Of a stretch of 64,000 nt of DNA, positions 33,353 through 44,056 are shown piece by piece. Where the stretch lies: the NCBI GenBank assembly GCA_039583875.1, contig CM077149.1, forward strand, positions 21,155,194 through 21,219,193, written 5' to 3'. Both the position numbers and the translations under genes were made by a program. This stretch comes from Platanthera guangdongensis. Its lineage: Eukaryota; Streptophyta; Magnoliopsida; Asparagales; Orchidaceae. Below the pieces are notes generated by a model. That model worked only from the letters and a program-made list of their open reading frames with translations. It made no database searches and was not told the origin of the DNA. Position 1 is the stretch's first letter, and every line of letters begins with the position of its first letter.

Positions 33353-36133
33353 CTAGTGCTGATCAGGTTCTTTAATAACAATGCCTTTTCCAGCTTTAAC
33401 TTGAGCTTTCACAGCAGCAGCAGCAGCAGGCTCAGCTTCAGCAGTCTTCTTCCCTTTAGAGTCCTTCTTCTTCTGTTCTTCAGCCTTGATCTTTTGTCTT
33501 TCAAAATAATGATAGGGCTTAGGAAAGTACTTGCTAGGCTCCACAGCTGTTGGAGGTAGCTTTCCTAACTTAGCCTTCCTTCTAAATTGGACAATTGCTT
33601 CCTGCCTACTCTCATGCTTTCTCCATTCAGCCTCTGAGAACCACTTGTTCCTCTCATGGGCATTGTCCTTGGCAGCTTTCCAGGCTGTGAGAATTATTGT
33701 TCTAGAAGTAGGGCTCCATTGTTCAAAATCTGGCTTTTGCTCAGCAATTTCCCTAAACTTCTTCTTTGACAGCCTAGTTTCTTCTTCCTTGTCCAAAGCC
33801 TCTTGCATTGCAGCTGAGATAGGTTGAACAACCTTTTCCAGAATAATATTAGGCTTGCCAGCAGGTGGACTATACATTGTGCTTATATCTGCATGAATCA
33901 TTTCAAAGTCTGGAGGTGGATAGATTACATCAGCCACTGCTTGTTGCTCACCTCCAAGATATGCATTTTGAATACCAGATTCAGCCACTTCATTGTCATC
34001 ACACAGGGGAGGATATCCAAGTGTAGCCCTGATAGAATTGGAAATCCATTTTGCATGCTCAGAACTGGCCTTGACTAACACTCTCTCCCCCTTTATGACT
34101 TCTTGGGCCACATGATCTCTCACATCATCTTTCTGGAATCGGATTTGGCTATCCAAATACCTTATGCCCTCTTTAAAGAAAGGTCTAAGCTTTGTAAGCT
34201 GTTCTGAAATGACCTTCTGTGAGTCTTTTATTGCAGTCTGTACAGCAGCAATCTCTGCTTGAAATAGCTTATCAAAATCAGCCTTGGCAGCAGCAGTGGA
34301 GGTTGATGGTTCATCAGACTTTTTCTTGAGTTCAGTGACTATGGCATTGTGAGATGCAGTCAAATTATCATTCATCCTGAGTTGATTCTCCAGCACATAA
34401 CCTTGTTTTAGTGCTATATCATCAACTTGAGTCTTTATTTTCTCTTGATGGTTTGCCAAATAGACTACTGCATGAGCACCCTTTGTAAAACAATCAGTCA
34501 TCTCTGTTTTATTAAGGTTCATTTCAAACCTTATTGACTTGATTTCCTGGCCTAGATCTGATTGTAGTGCTTTGTGCCCTTCATCAACATAAGTTTCTAA
34601 AGCTTTCCTTTGTTCATCCATCTTGATTTGCATGGCAAGCAATAGAGCACTGTAATCAGTGGATGGAGCTTGTTGAACTAAGGAATGTTGAGCAACTGTT
34701 TGGAGAGCCTTCTTATAGCTCTGGCTTCTTCTTTTGAAAACAAAGAATTTCTTTTTCTGAGCTTGCTCAGCTTCATCATCTTCAGAGTCTGATGTACTGG
34801 CTATATCCACCCTATCCTTAGGGCTGGATTGTTTTTCAGTATGCACATCTTGTGCCGGCTCAGTATCTAGTCTTATAGGCTCTTTCACAACTTCAATGTT
34901 CTCCCCCTCAGCAGCAGCATTCTTTACTGTATCAGCATCATTCTTTTCCATATCAAAATCTTCTTGATCTAAGTTCAAAAAGAGATCTTCCATTGTATAT
35001 TCTGCTGGAGACTGTGCAGGAGATGTTCTGGTTTCATCAGCTATAACAGATGTGTCTTGGTGAACAACATCTGGTTCTTGAGTTGCTGGCTGATTTTGCT
35101 GATGGTCATCAGACAAATCAGAATTTATTATAGAGAAATCTAATGTATTAAGGTCAGTAAGTACCTCTTGAATGAGGAGGGTGGCTTGTTCACTCTCCAG
35201 TGTAGATGGTTCTGCTACACCTGGAAGCTCCCCCTGGATGTCAGCTGCCTCCTGAGGAGCAGGTGTCTTCTCTGCAGGCACATCAACTGGACTTTCAGGA
35301 GTGAAGACCACATGTTCTTCACTGCCTGAGCTGCTGGAGGACTCTTGAGGCACAGCAGCAGTCTTCCTCTTCTTCCTGGGAGGAGAGTCTCTCTTAGTAG
35401 CTTGTTTCTCAGGGGTGGTCAATTCCTTTGATACCAGCACCCTTTCCCATCTAGAGAATATCCTGGAGTCCATTCTCCTCATATGATTGATCTTAGATCC
35501 TGCAGCAGTGCTCATTACCTCTGGAATTGATCCAGCCAGGTAGAGACTTAGTATCCTACCCAGATTGGGCTTCTTCAGGCTTTCTTTTACTTTCTCATAA
35601 ACCACCATTGACCAATCTGTTTTCAGATTGAAGATGATTCTGGTCATGACTTCAAACATGGAGGCAGACACCCTGTCATGCCCTCCTGGCTTGCTCAGTA
35701 TTACCTTGCCCACTACTTCAGACAAGAACTTGCCTTGAATATTCATACCTTTCCTGTTAAAGACTGATCCCACCTTCATCTTTGGATCCAGTCCACACCA
35801 AGTAAGAGCTTCCCTGGTCTTAGAAGCAGTTACGTCCTCTTCATCTTGTACTTTAGGTAGCTGAAGTACCTTTCTTAAAGACTTGGGTGAAATTTTGACT
35901 TTGGTGCCATGCACCCTGGACTTAATCCTGAAGCCTGAGTCATCTATAGATGCGCCAGAAAGGAATTCAATGACTTCCTTCTTCCATATTTTCGTTGGTT
36001 CTGAAACCAAGAATTCCAAGCCTGAATTGACAATTAGGGTTAGCACTGATTTGATTTCTTGGTCGCTGTCGTCAAATGCGCCTCGCACAAGCTCATAGCC
36101 TTCGTTTACGTTCTCTTCCAGCTTGGGAGCCAT
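33353..36133 (-). CDS. Sirevirus-2 third ORF (post-pol), function unknown
   Basis: The open frame extends up to 36334, but I place the start at 36133 (MAPKLEENV, 926 residues), because the upstream 67 codons lie in promoter-like, palindrome-bearing DNA. Residues 1-240 resemble the helical domain annotated in plants as putative plant transposon protein (REALTWCG, MNIQGKFLSEVVGKVIL). Then come a basic nuclear-localisation-like cluster RKKRKTA, a long acidic Ser/Glu-rich part, helical coiled-coil-like segments (QMDEQRKALETYVDEGHK-type), and a Lys/Ala-rich C-terminus. I see no signal peptide, no hydrophobic membrane segment and no envelope-like features, though this is where some Sireviruses carry an env-like gene. 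The frame is intact in a young element, which argues it is used. Confidence 0.8.
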   Translation of the reverse strand: MAPKLEENVNEGYELVRGAFDDSDQEIKSVLTLIVNSGLEFLVSEPTKIWKKEVIEFLSGASIDDSGFRIKSRVHGTKVKISPKSLRKVLQLPKVQDEEDVTASKTREALTWCGLDPKMKVGSVFNRKGMNIQGKFLSEVVGKVILSKPGGHDRVSASMFEVMTRIIFNLKTDWSMVVYEKVKESLKKPNLGRILSLYLAGSIPEVMSTAAGSKINHMRRMDSRIFSRWERVLVSKELTTPEKQATKRDSPPRKKRKTAAVPQESSSSSGSEEHVVFTPESPVDVPAEKTPAPQEAADIQGELPGVAEPSTLESEQATLLIQEVLTDLNTLDFSIINSDLSDDHQQNQPATQEPDVVHQDTSVIADETRTSPAQSPAEYTMEDLFLNLDQEDFDMEKNDADTVKNAAAEGENIEVVKEPIRLDTEPAQDVHTEKQSSPKDRVDIASTSDSEDDEAEQAQKKKFFVFKRRSQSYKKALQTVAQHSLVQQAPSTDYSALLLAMQIKMDEQRKALETYVDEGHKALQSDLGQEIKSIRFEMNLNKTEMTDCFTKGAHAVVYLANHQEKIKTQVDDIALKQGYVLENQLRMNDNLTASHNAIVTELKKKSDEPSTSTAAAKADFDKLFQAEIAAVQTAIKDSQKVISEQLTKLRPFFKEGIRYLDSQIRFQKDDVRDHVAQEVIKGERVLVKASSEHAKWISNSIRATLGYPPLCDDNEVAESGIQNAYLGGEQQAVADVIYPPPDFEMIHADISTMYSPPAGKPNIILEKVVQPISAAMQEALDKEEETRLSKKKFREIAEQKPDFEQWSPTSRTIILTAWKAAKDNAHERNKWFSEAEWRKHESRQEAIVQFRRKAKLGKLPPTAVEPSKYFPKPYHYFERQKIKAEEQKKKDSKGKKTAEAEPAAAAAVKAQVKAGKGIVIKEPDQH

Positions 36134-36159
36134 TAGGGTTTTGAGAATTAGTCTTGAGA

Positions 36160-36620
36160 TGAGAGAAATGTCGACACAAGAGTTTAGGTCTCGAAACTTT
36201 GAAAGCGTGTCGACAATCAAAGACAGAACCCTATTTATACCTTTCTTGTTTGAAGACGAACAGGCGGGATGAATTTCTAATGATGTGTCGACACTGTCAA
36301 TAAGTGTCGACACTGACTTATAATGTCTCGACACTCATGTGTCGACACAAATTTAGTCAACAGATTTTATGTGTCGACACTTGGTTAAGTGTCGACACCA
36401 CTATACTCGACATGTGTCGAGACTTTACTTAGAAAAATTCTGAGTAAAACTTAAGTGTCGACACTTTATTGGATGTGTCGACACCTATTCGACATGTGTC
36501 GACACTAACATTCTGAAGTGTCGACACTAACTTCCTAGATGTGTCGACACCATTTTCCTGAAGTGTCGACACTTACTATTCTGTGTCGACATAGACTTGT
36601 CTATGTGTCGACACCTTTTT
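36160..36620. repeat. Internal GTGTCGACAC array between pol and third ORF
   Basis: 12 perfect GTGTCGACAC copies at 36285-36615, several one-base variants, and two half-sites nearer the ORF (about 36168 and 36210). It fills the gap between the pol stop (36647) and the third-ORF start (36133). Confidence 0.93.
36232..36239 (-). promoter_or_regulatory. Putative internal TATA box for the third ORF
   Basis: On the minus strand GGTATAAATAGGG, about 100 bp upstream of the ATG at 36133 and just downstream of the internal palindrome array. The LTR has the same TATAAATAGG word downstream of its own array. Confidence 0.6.
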
Positions 36621-36646
36621 ACTTAGCCAATTTTTGTTCTGTATAC

Positions 36647-39600
36647 TTAGTCTAAATTTATCATACCTAGTTCAATTTTGAACCTATTAAACTTAGCTTC
36701 TTCTAAGGGCTTAGTAAACATATCAGCTATCTGATTATCTGTTTTAACATATTCAAGTGCAATATCATTTCTTTCTACATGCTCCCTAAGAAAGTGATAT
36801 TTAATCTCAATATGTTTAGTTCTACTATGTGATACAGGATTATTAGCTATGGAAATAGCACTAGTAGAATCACAATAAAGTGGAGTTCTACTTACCTGAC
36901 ATCCATAGTCTTCTAGCTGATGTTGAATCCACAGAAATTGAGCACAGCAACTTCCTGCAGCTACATATTCTGACTCAGCTGTGGAGATGGCCACACTGGT
37001 TTGCTTCTTACTACTCCATGAAATGAGTCTTCCACCTAGGAATTGACAGGATCCAGTAGTGCTCTTTCTATCTTCTTTGCATCCTGCAAAGTCTGCATCT
37101 GAATAACCTGTTAGATCAAAATCTCCATTCCTAGGGTACCAGAGGCCTAGATAAGGTGTGCCCTTTAGATATCTCAAGATTCTCTTGACTGCAGTCAAGT
37201 GAGACTCTTTAGGGCAGGATTGATACCTGGCACAAACACATGTAGCATACATAATGTCAGGTCTACTTGCAGTCAAGTAAAGTAGGGAGCCAACTATCCC
37301 TCTATACAAGGTTTCATCCACAGGTTTCCCTGCATCATCCTTGCTTAGAGACATACTTGACCCCATAGGAGTCTTCATGGTACTGGAGGAATCCATACCA
37401 TATTTCCTTATGAGTTTTAGGGTGAACTTTGACTGACATATGGACAAGCCACTTTCAGTCTGTTTAACTTGGAGACCCAAGAAAAACTTCAGTTCTCCCA
37501 TACTACTCATTTCAAATTGACTTTGCATAAGCTTTGCAAACTTTTTGCAAAGGCTACTTTCAGTAGACCCAAATATAATGTCATCTACATATATTTGGAC
37601 AAGTATTACTTTGCCTCTAGATTCCCTAAGGAATAGAGTCTTATCTATTTTCCCCCTTGTGAACTTGTTCTCAATGAGGAAACTAGATAGGGTTTCATAC
37701 CAAGCTCTAGGAGCTTGCTTTAACCCATACAATGCTTTCCTAAGTCTATAGACATAATGAGGAAGAGTAGGATCAACAAAACCTGAAGGCTGCTCCACAT
37801 ATACTTCTTCTTTTAAATTACCATTAAGGAATGCTGACTTCACATCCATTTGGTATACTTTGAATCCTTGGTAGGTTGCATAGGCCAAGAACATCCTGAT
37901 GGCTTCCAGTCTGGCTACTGGAGCAAAGGTTTGATCAAAATCAATACCTTCTTCTTGCCTATATCCTTTTGCAACCAGTCTTGCCTTATTCTTAATGATG
38001 ACTCCTTGTTCATCTAACTTGTTTCTGTAGATCCACTTTGTTCCTATCACATTGTGATCTTTAGGCTTAGGAACTAAGTCCCAAACCTTGCACCTCTTGA
38101 ACTGGTTTAGCTCTTCCTGCATAGCTTCAGTCCACTGTGGATCTTGTATTGCTTCTTCAAATTTCTTTGGTTCTATTTGAGACAGAAAACTTGAATATAC
38201 TGCAGCATTCTGATTTCTGCTCCTTGTCTGAACACCTTGTCTTGGATCTCCAATGATCAGCTCCACTGGATGATCTCTTAGATGCCTGTTGGCTGGAGGC
38301 ATCCTTACTTCTGGTTGTACTTCTTCAGCATCTTCATCATGCTGAGTTCCTTGAACTTCTTCAGCTCCTGGTACATGTAGTTCTCCCCCTGGACATAAGC
38401 CATCTTCTTCTACTTGCTGTCTTGCAGCAGGTACATCTTCCATGGTTAGCTTGTCCATCTTCTTAGAAAGACCTGTGGGGCTGCACACACTACCAGACAA
38501 CTCATTGTTAATAAGAAGTGTCTCATCAAAAACTACATGCACAGACTCCTCAACAACTTGTGTAGTCAAGTTGTAGACTCTATAAGCCTTACTATTACTG
38601 TTGTACCCAACAAACACTCCCTCTTGGGATTTGGCAGCAAACTTAGTTAAGTAAGACTTCCCATTGTTAAGTATGAAGCATTTACAACCAAAAATCCTGA
38701 AATAGGATAGATTTGGTTTCCTGCCTTTCACTACTTCATAGGGGGTCTTGTTTAACCTTTTAGTGATGGTAGCCCTATTTATCACATGGCATGCAGTGTT
38801 TACTGCTTCAGCCCAGAAATATTCTGGCAGTGATGAATCACTTAATAGGGTTCTACCAGCCTCTATCAAGGTTCTATTTTTCCTTTCAGCAATGCCATTT
38901 TGCTGAGGTGTTCTAGGTGAAGAGAATTCTTGAAATATCCCATAGTCTTCACATAGTTTTGTCATGCTTTCAGATTGAAACTCTGTACCATGGTCACTTC
39001 TAATTTTGACCACTGTACAGTTCAATTCATTCTGAATTTGCTTAACAAAACTGTGGAAGACACTGGGTGTTTCAGATTTCTGCTTTAAGAAGAACACCCA
39101 GGAAAACCTTGAGTAGTCATCAACAACTACAAAGGTGTAGACCTTCCTACCTAAGCTGTGAACTGGCATTGGACCAAATAGATCCATATGCAAGAGGTAT
39201 AAACACCTCACAGCATCCTTGTTGTCAATGCTTCTAAAGGTGGATTTAGTCTGCTTGCCCTTTTGACAAGCTGAGCAAATGCCATCTTTGACACACTTAA
39301 CTTGAGGACCATTCCTCACTAACTCTTTACTAAAGAGTTTGCTAATAGTCTTGTAATTAAGATGAGCAAGCCTCTTGTGCCACTTGACACATTGAGAGAC
39401 TGTCTCATCAGCTACAAGACAAACTGGAGAACTATTGTTCTCAACCATAATGTCTAAACAATAGACATTTCTCTTCCTATAACCTGTCAAAATGATCTTT
39501 TGATCACTTGACCTCTTGATATGACAACCATTTTTAACAAATGAGATGTCATACCCTACATCACTTAATTGACTTATACTAATGAGGTTATGTTTCAAAC

Positions 39601-39820
39601 CTTTAACATAAGCCACTTGAGTAATGGTAACAAGGTTAGAAGAAATGTTACCAAACCCTTTGATGATTCCTTTTTCAGAACCACCAAAGGTCACCTTTGG
39701 ACCATTTTTGATTGGGATGTAGTCCTTCAGTAGTCCCCTAGTTCCAGTCATGTGTCTGGAACATCCACTATCCAAGTACCATGTAGGGGTATGGCCACTT
39801 GGATTTTCCTGCAAAACAAA
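36647..39820 (-). CDS. Sirevirus-2 pol (PR-INT-RT-RH), intact
   Basis: A copia polyprotein of about 1055 residues. Numbering from the first codons after the gag stop: protease active site DSG at 15-17; GAG-pre-integrase zinc residues in WHKRLAHLN and CSACQKGK (145-185); integrase catalytic D211 (HMDLFG), D274 (RSDHGTEF) and E310 (AERKNRT), the last two 35 residues apart as in DDE(35) enzymes; RT from about 578, with YVDD at 742-745; RNase H from about 895 ([26 protein letters not shown]). No internal stop or frameshift. There is no ATG directly after the gag stop: the frame is the same as gag, separated by a single UAA, so expression probably needs readthrough or splicing. Confidence 0.93.
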   Translation of the reverse strand, partial: FVLQENPSGHTPTWYLDSGCSRHMTGTRGLLKDYIPIKNGPKVTFGGSEKGIIKGFGNISSNLVTITQVAYVKGLKHNLISISQLSDVGYDISFVKNGCHIKRSSDQKIILTGYRKRNVYCLDIMVENNSSPVCLVADETVSQCVKWHKRLAHLNYKTISKLFSKELVRNGPQVKCVKDGICSACQKGKQTKSTFRSIDNKDAVRCLYLLHMDLFGPMPVHSLGRKVYTFVVVDDYSRFSWVFFLKQKSETPSVFHSFVKQIQNELNCTVVKIRSDHGTEFQSESMTKLCEDYGIFQEFSSPRTPQQNGIAERKNRTLIEAGRTLLSDSSLPEYFWAEAVNTACHVINRATITKRLNKTPYEVVKGRKPNLSYFRIFGCKCFILNNGKSYLTKFAAKSQEGVFVGYNSNSKAYRVYNLTTQVVEESVHVVFDETLLINNELSGSVCSPTGLSKKMDKLTMEDVPAARQQVEEDGLCPGGELHVPGAEEVQGTQHDEDAEEVQPEVRMPPANRHLRDHPVELIIGDPRQGVQTRSRNQNAAVYSSFLSQIEPKKFEEAIQDPQWTEAMQEELNQFKRCKVWDLVPKPKDHNVIGTKWIYRNKLDEQGVIIKNKARLVAKGYRQEEGIDFDQTFAPVARLEAIRMFLAYATYQGFKVYQMDVKSAFLNGNLKEEVYVEQPSGFVDPTLPHYVYRLRKALYGLKQAPRAWYETLSSFLIENKFTRGKIDKTLFLRESRGKVILVQIYVDDIIFGSTESSLCKKFAKLMQSQFEMSSMGELKFFLGLQVKQTESGLSICQSKFTLKLIRKYGMDSSSTMKTPMGSSMSLSKDDAGKPVDETLYRGIVGSLLYLTASRPDIMYATCVCARYQSCPKESHLTAVKRILRYLKGTPYLGLWYPRNGDFDLTGYSDADFAGCKEDRKSTTGSCQFLGGRLISWSSKKQTSVAISTAESEYVAAGSCCAQFLWIQHQLEDYGCQVSRTPLYCDSTSAISIANNPVSHSRTKHIEIKYHFLREHVERNDIALEYVKTDNQIADMFTKPLEEAKFNRFKIELGMINLD

Positions 39821-41860
39821 TTAATGAACCTTAGAACCCAAAGTAAACTTGGGTCCTTGGTGATTGTTAGTTTGCAATTTGACATAGCTACCTGCTGTCT
39901 TTCCAACAGGTAACTTGCTACACAACTTGGCACTGGCATTGTGCCAACAATCCAAAGCAAAGTGGCCAACCTTGCCACAGCACCAACATTCAAATTTGTT
40001 GTACCTTTGCTTAGGTTCTGACTTAGCTGTCTTAACTACAGCAGTCTTGTTGAATGTTGGGGCTTTGCCCTTGGACTTGGACTGATCCTGAACAGTCCTA
40101 GCTGGATTAACAAAACCCAGTCCAGTCTTTCCTTTATGATGAACAAAATCATCAATCAAGGGTAGCACTGATTTAGGTTTTGAATACCTAGCTGCTAGCT
40201 CTTTCTCCTTCTGAAGATTAATCTCCAGTTTCTTAATTTGATCATTCTTAAATGTAATAGTACCCATCTGAATCACAGTAATGTGTTTCAGCCTAGCCAC
40301 TTCATTCAGTTTTTGATCATAATTCTTCTCATAATCTATTGCAGCTGCCTTGAGATCAGCAATTTCCTTGGCAAAATTTTTGGCTAGGGTCTTGCTTTTC
40401 TTATAGGCTTGCAATAGTACTTGATATTCATCTAGGAGTTGATGAATATCTCCCTCAGACTCAGATATATTCTCATCACTTGATGAAGAATAATCTGACT
40501 CTGAACTAGAACTGGAATCAGAACTTTGAGTTAAACCTTGTACCTGACTGGGTCCTGGCTGCTCCAGGTTTTTAGTACTTTCAGTCAAAGCCATCAGTCC
40601 TTGGCTTTGACAGTCTTCTTGCTCATAGATAGATTCCATGATTTGCATAAACTCTTCTTCTTCTTCAGCAAATAGCCCAATATAGGCTTCAGCATCTGTC
40701 TCAGTGTCTGAAGAAGACATATCTGAAAGAGTCTTCTCATTCTTTGCAACAAAGGACTTCTCCTTCTTTCCTTTGAAGTGTGTTTTCTTTTTGTCACTGG
40801 ATTCTTTCCTTCTTTCAGGACAGTCTGCAATAACATGGCCCTGTCTATTGCAGCAGTAACAAATTATCTTGGATCCAGTTGCCTTACTAGTCTTGGTCCT
40901 TTTCTTGTCCTTCTTTGAAGGCTTCTTTTCCTGATACTGAACCTCTTTCCCTTTGGAAGATGAAGGTCTAGACCTCCACTGTTTCTTCTTAAGGAACTTC
41001 TGAAAATGTCTGGTGAATGCAGCAAAGTCTTCATCACTTTCACTGCTTGTAGATTTTGTACTTTCTGACTCTTCAGATTCTGATTCAACTACCTCAGGAG
41101 GAGGAGTTGATGACTTGGTCCTGCTCTTTCTGGGTACATCTGACTTAAAGGCAACAGTCTTTTCTCTGTATTCAGTCCTTGTTGACTTTTCTTCTTCTTT
41201 TCTCACTGACAATTGCATCTCATAAGATAACAACTTGCCAAAAAGTGTGGGAGGAGGAATTTCTCCCAACTTTGCCATTTCTCTGATGGCACAGATCTTG
41301 GTGTCCCAGTCTTTGGTGAGGGACCTCAAGAATTTATCATTCAACTCATAGTTTGTGAACTCTCTTCCATATGACATGAGTTCATTTACAATTCTATAAA
41401 ATTTCTTGTAGCATTCAGTGATGCTATCCCCTCTTCCTTGCCTAAAGCTTTCATATTCTTGATTAAGCAAGGACTTCCTATCTTGCCTTACTTCTTCAGA
41501 ACCTTCCATATAGACAATGAGGGTGTCCCACATTTCTTTTGCAATTTTACAGTGAATAAGGTTCTGGAAGGTGGCATCATCAATTGCACTAACTATTATA
41601 TTCTGTGCTCTTTTGTCCATGGTTGCTAGGACAATCTCATCCTTGGTCATTTCAGAGAAATCCTTTGGAGTCCTCTGATTTGCATCCAATACTGAAATCT
41701 TCATGGGCACATATGGCCCTTCTTTGACTGTGATGTATATCCTAGGGTCAGAGGCTTCCATAAAAAGCCTAACCCTCTCTTTCCAGATCCCAAAGATCTC
41801 TTTTCTGCATATAGGTAGTTTCATTGAACCCAACTCCTTATGATTCTCTGAAGAACCCAT
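39821..41860 (-). CDS. Sirevirus-2 gag, intact
   Basis: 679 residues starting MGSSENHKELGS. It has a UBN2-type capsid core (GIWKERVRLFMEA, AKEMWDTLIVYMEGSEEV, YESFRQGRGDSI), a Lys/Ser-rich middle, and two CCHC zinc knuckles: CYCCNRQGHVIADC near residue 335 and CWCCGKVGHFALDC near residue 635. An acidic Ser-rich stretch and a coiled-coil-like segment (about 470-570) lie between them. It would form virus-like particles in the cytoplasm and bind element RNA. It ends in a UAA that is in frame with pol. The start is the first ATG after the leader, about 100 bp from the primer-binding site. Confidence 0.92.
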   Translation of the reverse strand: MGSSENHKELGSMKLPICRKEIFGIWKERVRLFMEASDPRIYITVKEGPYVPMKISVLDANQRTPKDFSEMTKDEIVLATMDKRAQNIIVSAIDDATFQNLIHCKIAKEMWDTLIVYMEGSEEVRQDRKSLLNQEYESFRQGRGDSITECYKKFYRIVNELMSYGREFTNYELNDKFLRSLTKDWDTKICAIREMAKLGEIPPPTLFGKLLSYEMQLSVRKEEEKSTRTEYREKTVAFKSDVPRKSRTKSSTPPPEVVESESEESESTKSTSSESDEDFAAFTRHFQKFLKKKQWRSRPSSSKGKEVQYQEKKPSKKDKKRTKTSKATGSKIICYCCNRQGHVIADCPERRKESSDKKKTHFKGKKEKSFVAKNEKTLSDMSSSDTETDAEAYIGLFAEEEEEFMQIMESIYEQEDCQSQGLMALTESTKNLEQPGPSQVQGLTQSSDSSSSSESDYSSSSDENISESEGDIHQLLDEYQVLLQAYKKSKTLAKNFAKEIADLKAAAIDYEKNYDQKLNEVARLKHITVIQMGTITFKNDQIKKLEINLQKEKELAARYSKPKSVLPLIDDFVHHKGKTGLGFVNPARTVQDQSKSKGKAPTFNKTAVVKTAKSEPKQRYNKFECWCCGKVGHFALDCWHNASAKLCSKLPVGKTAGSYVKLQTNNHQGPKFTLGSKVH

Positions 41861-41960
41861 GTTCTTGATTTTCTTGAAACTGTTTCCTGTTTCCTGACTT
41901 ATACTGAATCTGCCAAACTGGATCTCCTCAGACGGTTAGTCCTGATTTTGAGGAACCTCC

Positions 41961-41972
41961 CTCTGATACCAC
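41961..41972 (-). other. Primer-binding site of Sirevirus-2
   Basis: On the minus strand TGGTATCAGAGG, two bases inside the 5' LTR. It matches initiator-Met tRNA except at the last base. Confidence 0.9.
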
Positions 41973-42889
41973 TTGAAAGATATGGTACCTAAACACCTAG
42001 AGGGGGGGGGGTGAATAGGTGACCTAATCCTTTTCTTGATTCTTTGTTGGCAGTCAACAGTTTATAACACAGATTTCTGAATAAGTAATCACAGCACACA
42101 GCAATTCTCAACACAGTACAATCACAGCACAGAATACACAAGATTTTATAGTGGTTCCCCAATCTTTGGGTACATCCACTTTCCCCCTTCGCCTATCTAG
42201 CAGTGTACTAGATTCGGCCAAACTTCTCCACTAGCTCAGAACCCAACAAGGTTCCTACCTCAGGCCCAAAGCCTTACACTCAGCCAAAAGGCCTACACTC
42301 AGCCACCCAGGCCTACACTCAGCCAATCAAGGCTTACACTCAGCCAATTAAAGGCCTACACTCAGAGTTCTTCAACTCCTACACTCAGGCACCAAGCCCT
42401 ACCCTCAGCCTTTATAAAATAGGCTTACAATCACTCAGATCCTATGGATCTTACAAGTTTAAAATAGAAATTACAAATGCTAACTCTACAACTCAGAAAG
42501 GATGAGAGGAGTTGAGAGTTTCTTGAAGAGTTCTTGGAAGAACTCAGCTTGATCCAAACTGACTTAGCTTTCTTCAAAGCTTCTTGAGTAGAACTGAATT
42601 AGTCTGAATCTTCTGCAGTTGATCCTTGATCTCTGCTTCTTGAAATCCAGATGACTCTGAATTGTTCTTCTCAGCCTTAGTTCCAAAGACTGAATCCTTA
42701 GTTGGAGCTTTCTCTCTCCAACTACTTAGATCTGCAGTTGGATTGCCTGATCTTCTTGTGTTGATCCTCTATGTATCACTTCTTGATTTAATCTGATCAA
42801 CTACTTCAATTATTCTCACAACAAGTAATGATTGTGAACAACTTGACCACTTAACAACTTAACTTCTTATTCTGTAAACTGTGGGTGCC

Positions 42890-42897
42890 TATTTATA
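42890..42897 (-). promoter_or_regulatory. TATA box of Sirevirus-2 5' LTR
   Basis: On the minus strand GCCTATAAATAGGC, present in both LTRs, about 140 bp downstream of the last palindromes. Confidence 0.7.
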
Positions 42898-43032
42898 GGC
42901 TTCCTTCATGGTAACCGGCTGATCCAGTTTATAACAGACTTTTGACTTCTCTGACAGTTGCTGTAGACCGGCTGGATTGGCAGCTGTCATGTCAACCAGT
43001 CACTTCTTGAAATTCTCTAACTGTCAGTTAGT

Positions 43033-43908
43033 GTCGAGACTTTCTGTTCTTAAGTGTCGACACTTATAGACCAAGTGTCGACACATGTTGTGTAAGTGTC
43101 GACACAAGTCTACAAGGTGTCGACACAATTCCTTGTATGTCTCGACACAGTTTCTTCTGCATGTGTCGACACTGAAATTGAGTGTCGACACAAGTACTTA
43201 TACTTCATTCTTTATCTGTATTCTTCTAAGTGTCGACACATCTCCTTTGTGTCGACACATCTTCATGTGTTGAAACTGTCAAGTGTCGACACTGATTCTT
43301 GGTGTCGACACAAGTCTTCATTCTTGATTCTTCAGCTGAGTGTCGACACATTCCCTTAGTGTCGACACTTATACTTAGAATAATTTACAGCTTTTCTGTT
43401 CTTTGCTAAGTGTCGACACATCTCCTTGTGTCGACACTTCCTTCTAGTGTTGAGTCTTCTGGTTATGTGTCGACACATTGTGCTGAGTGTCGACACATTC
43501 TTCAAGTGTTGACTTCTTTGAGTGTGTGTCGACACATTATGCTGAGTGTCGACACATTCTTCATATGTTGACTCTGCTGATTGAGTGTCGACACATTGTG
43601 TTGAGTGTCGACACTTGTACTTAGTCTCTGCAGAATTTTGCTGGGTGTCGACACAACTCCAAGTGTCGACACTTTCTGATGTTGACTCAGCTCTTCTAGG
43701 TGTCGACACTTCTGCTAAGTGTCGTCACAGCTTTTCTGCATCCTTCTGCACTGAGTGTCGACACAGCTCCAAGTGTCGACACTTTCTGACTGGTGTCGAC
43801 TCTTCTTCCCAGGTGTCGACACAATGACTCCAAGTGTCGACACTGCATGTCTGGGTGTCGACACAAGCTTTCTCAAGTGTCGACACTTGCCCTCTGGGTG
43901 TCGACACA
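43033..43908. repeat. GTGTCGACAC palindrome array, Sirevirus-2 5' LTR
   Basis: Same composition and order as the 3' LTR array; no copy-number difference seen. Confidence 0.95.
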
Positions 43909-44056
43909 TGGACTTAGAATTTTTAGCTTCAGTCCAGTGTATTCCTAACCTGCACAAGTAACTCAAACAAACATCAAATACATTCTGATGTATATCATTG
44001 AGTTAGGTGAGGCTTCTTCAAATCAGGTACATTTGACCAATGTACCCAACACAAGT

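Larger units (their letters stand above)
30977..44051 (-). mobile_element. Sirevirus-2: young Ty1/copia element with three ORFs
   Basis: A 13.1 kb minus-strand element: 5' LTR 41975-44051, iMet primer-binding site, gag (41860-39821), pol (39814-36647), an internal palindrome array, a third ORF (36133-33353), a polypurine tract and 3' LTR 30977-33055. An exact 5-bp target-site duplication CAAGT flanks it (30972-30976 and 44052-44056). The order PR-INT-RT-RH is copia. The long LTRs, the extra ORF after pol, the GGGGGAGA polypurine tract and repeated palindromes fit the Sirevirus (Maximus/SIRE) lineage. The LTRs are nearly identical: I saw about four substitutions plus a 2-bp difference in a G run, so insertion is recent. 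Confidence 0.92.
41975..44051 (-). mobile_element. 5' LTR of Sirevirus-2
   Basis: 2077 bp, nearly identical to 30977-33055. U3 holds the palindrome array (about 43030-43910). The TATAAATA box on the minus strand is at 42890-42897, so transcription should start near 42860 and the array lies upstream, in promoter position. Confidence 0.92.

Noticed and set aside
33353..36133. Envelope gene of Sirevirus-2
   Set aside because: Position fits, but no signal peptide, membrane segment or cleavage-like site is visible.
36134..36334. N-terminal 67 codons of the third ORF of Sirevirus-2
   Set aside because: They lie in the palindrome/TATA region and the first Met is inside a palindrome; the Met at 36133 starts the conserved-looking domain.
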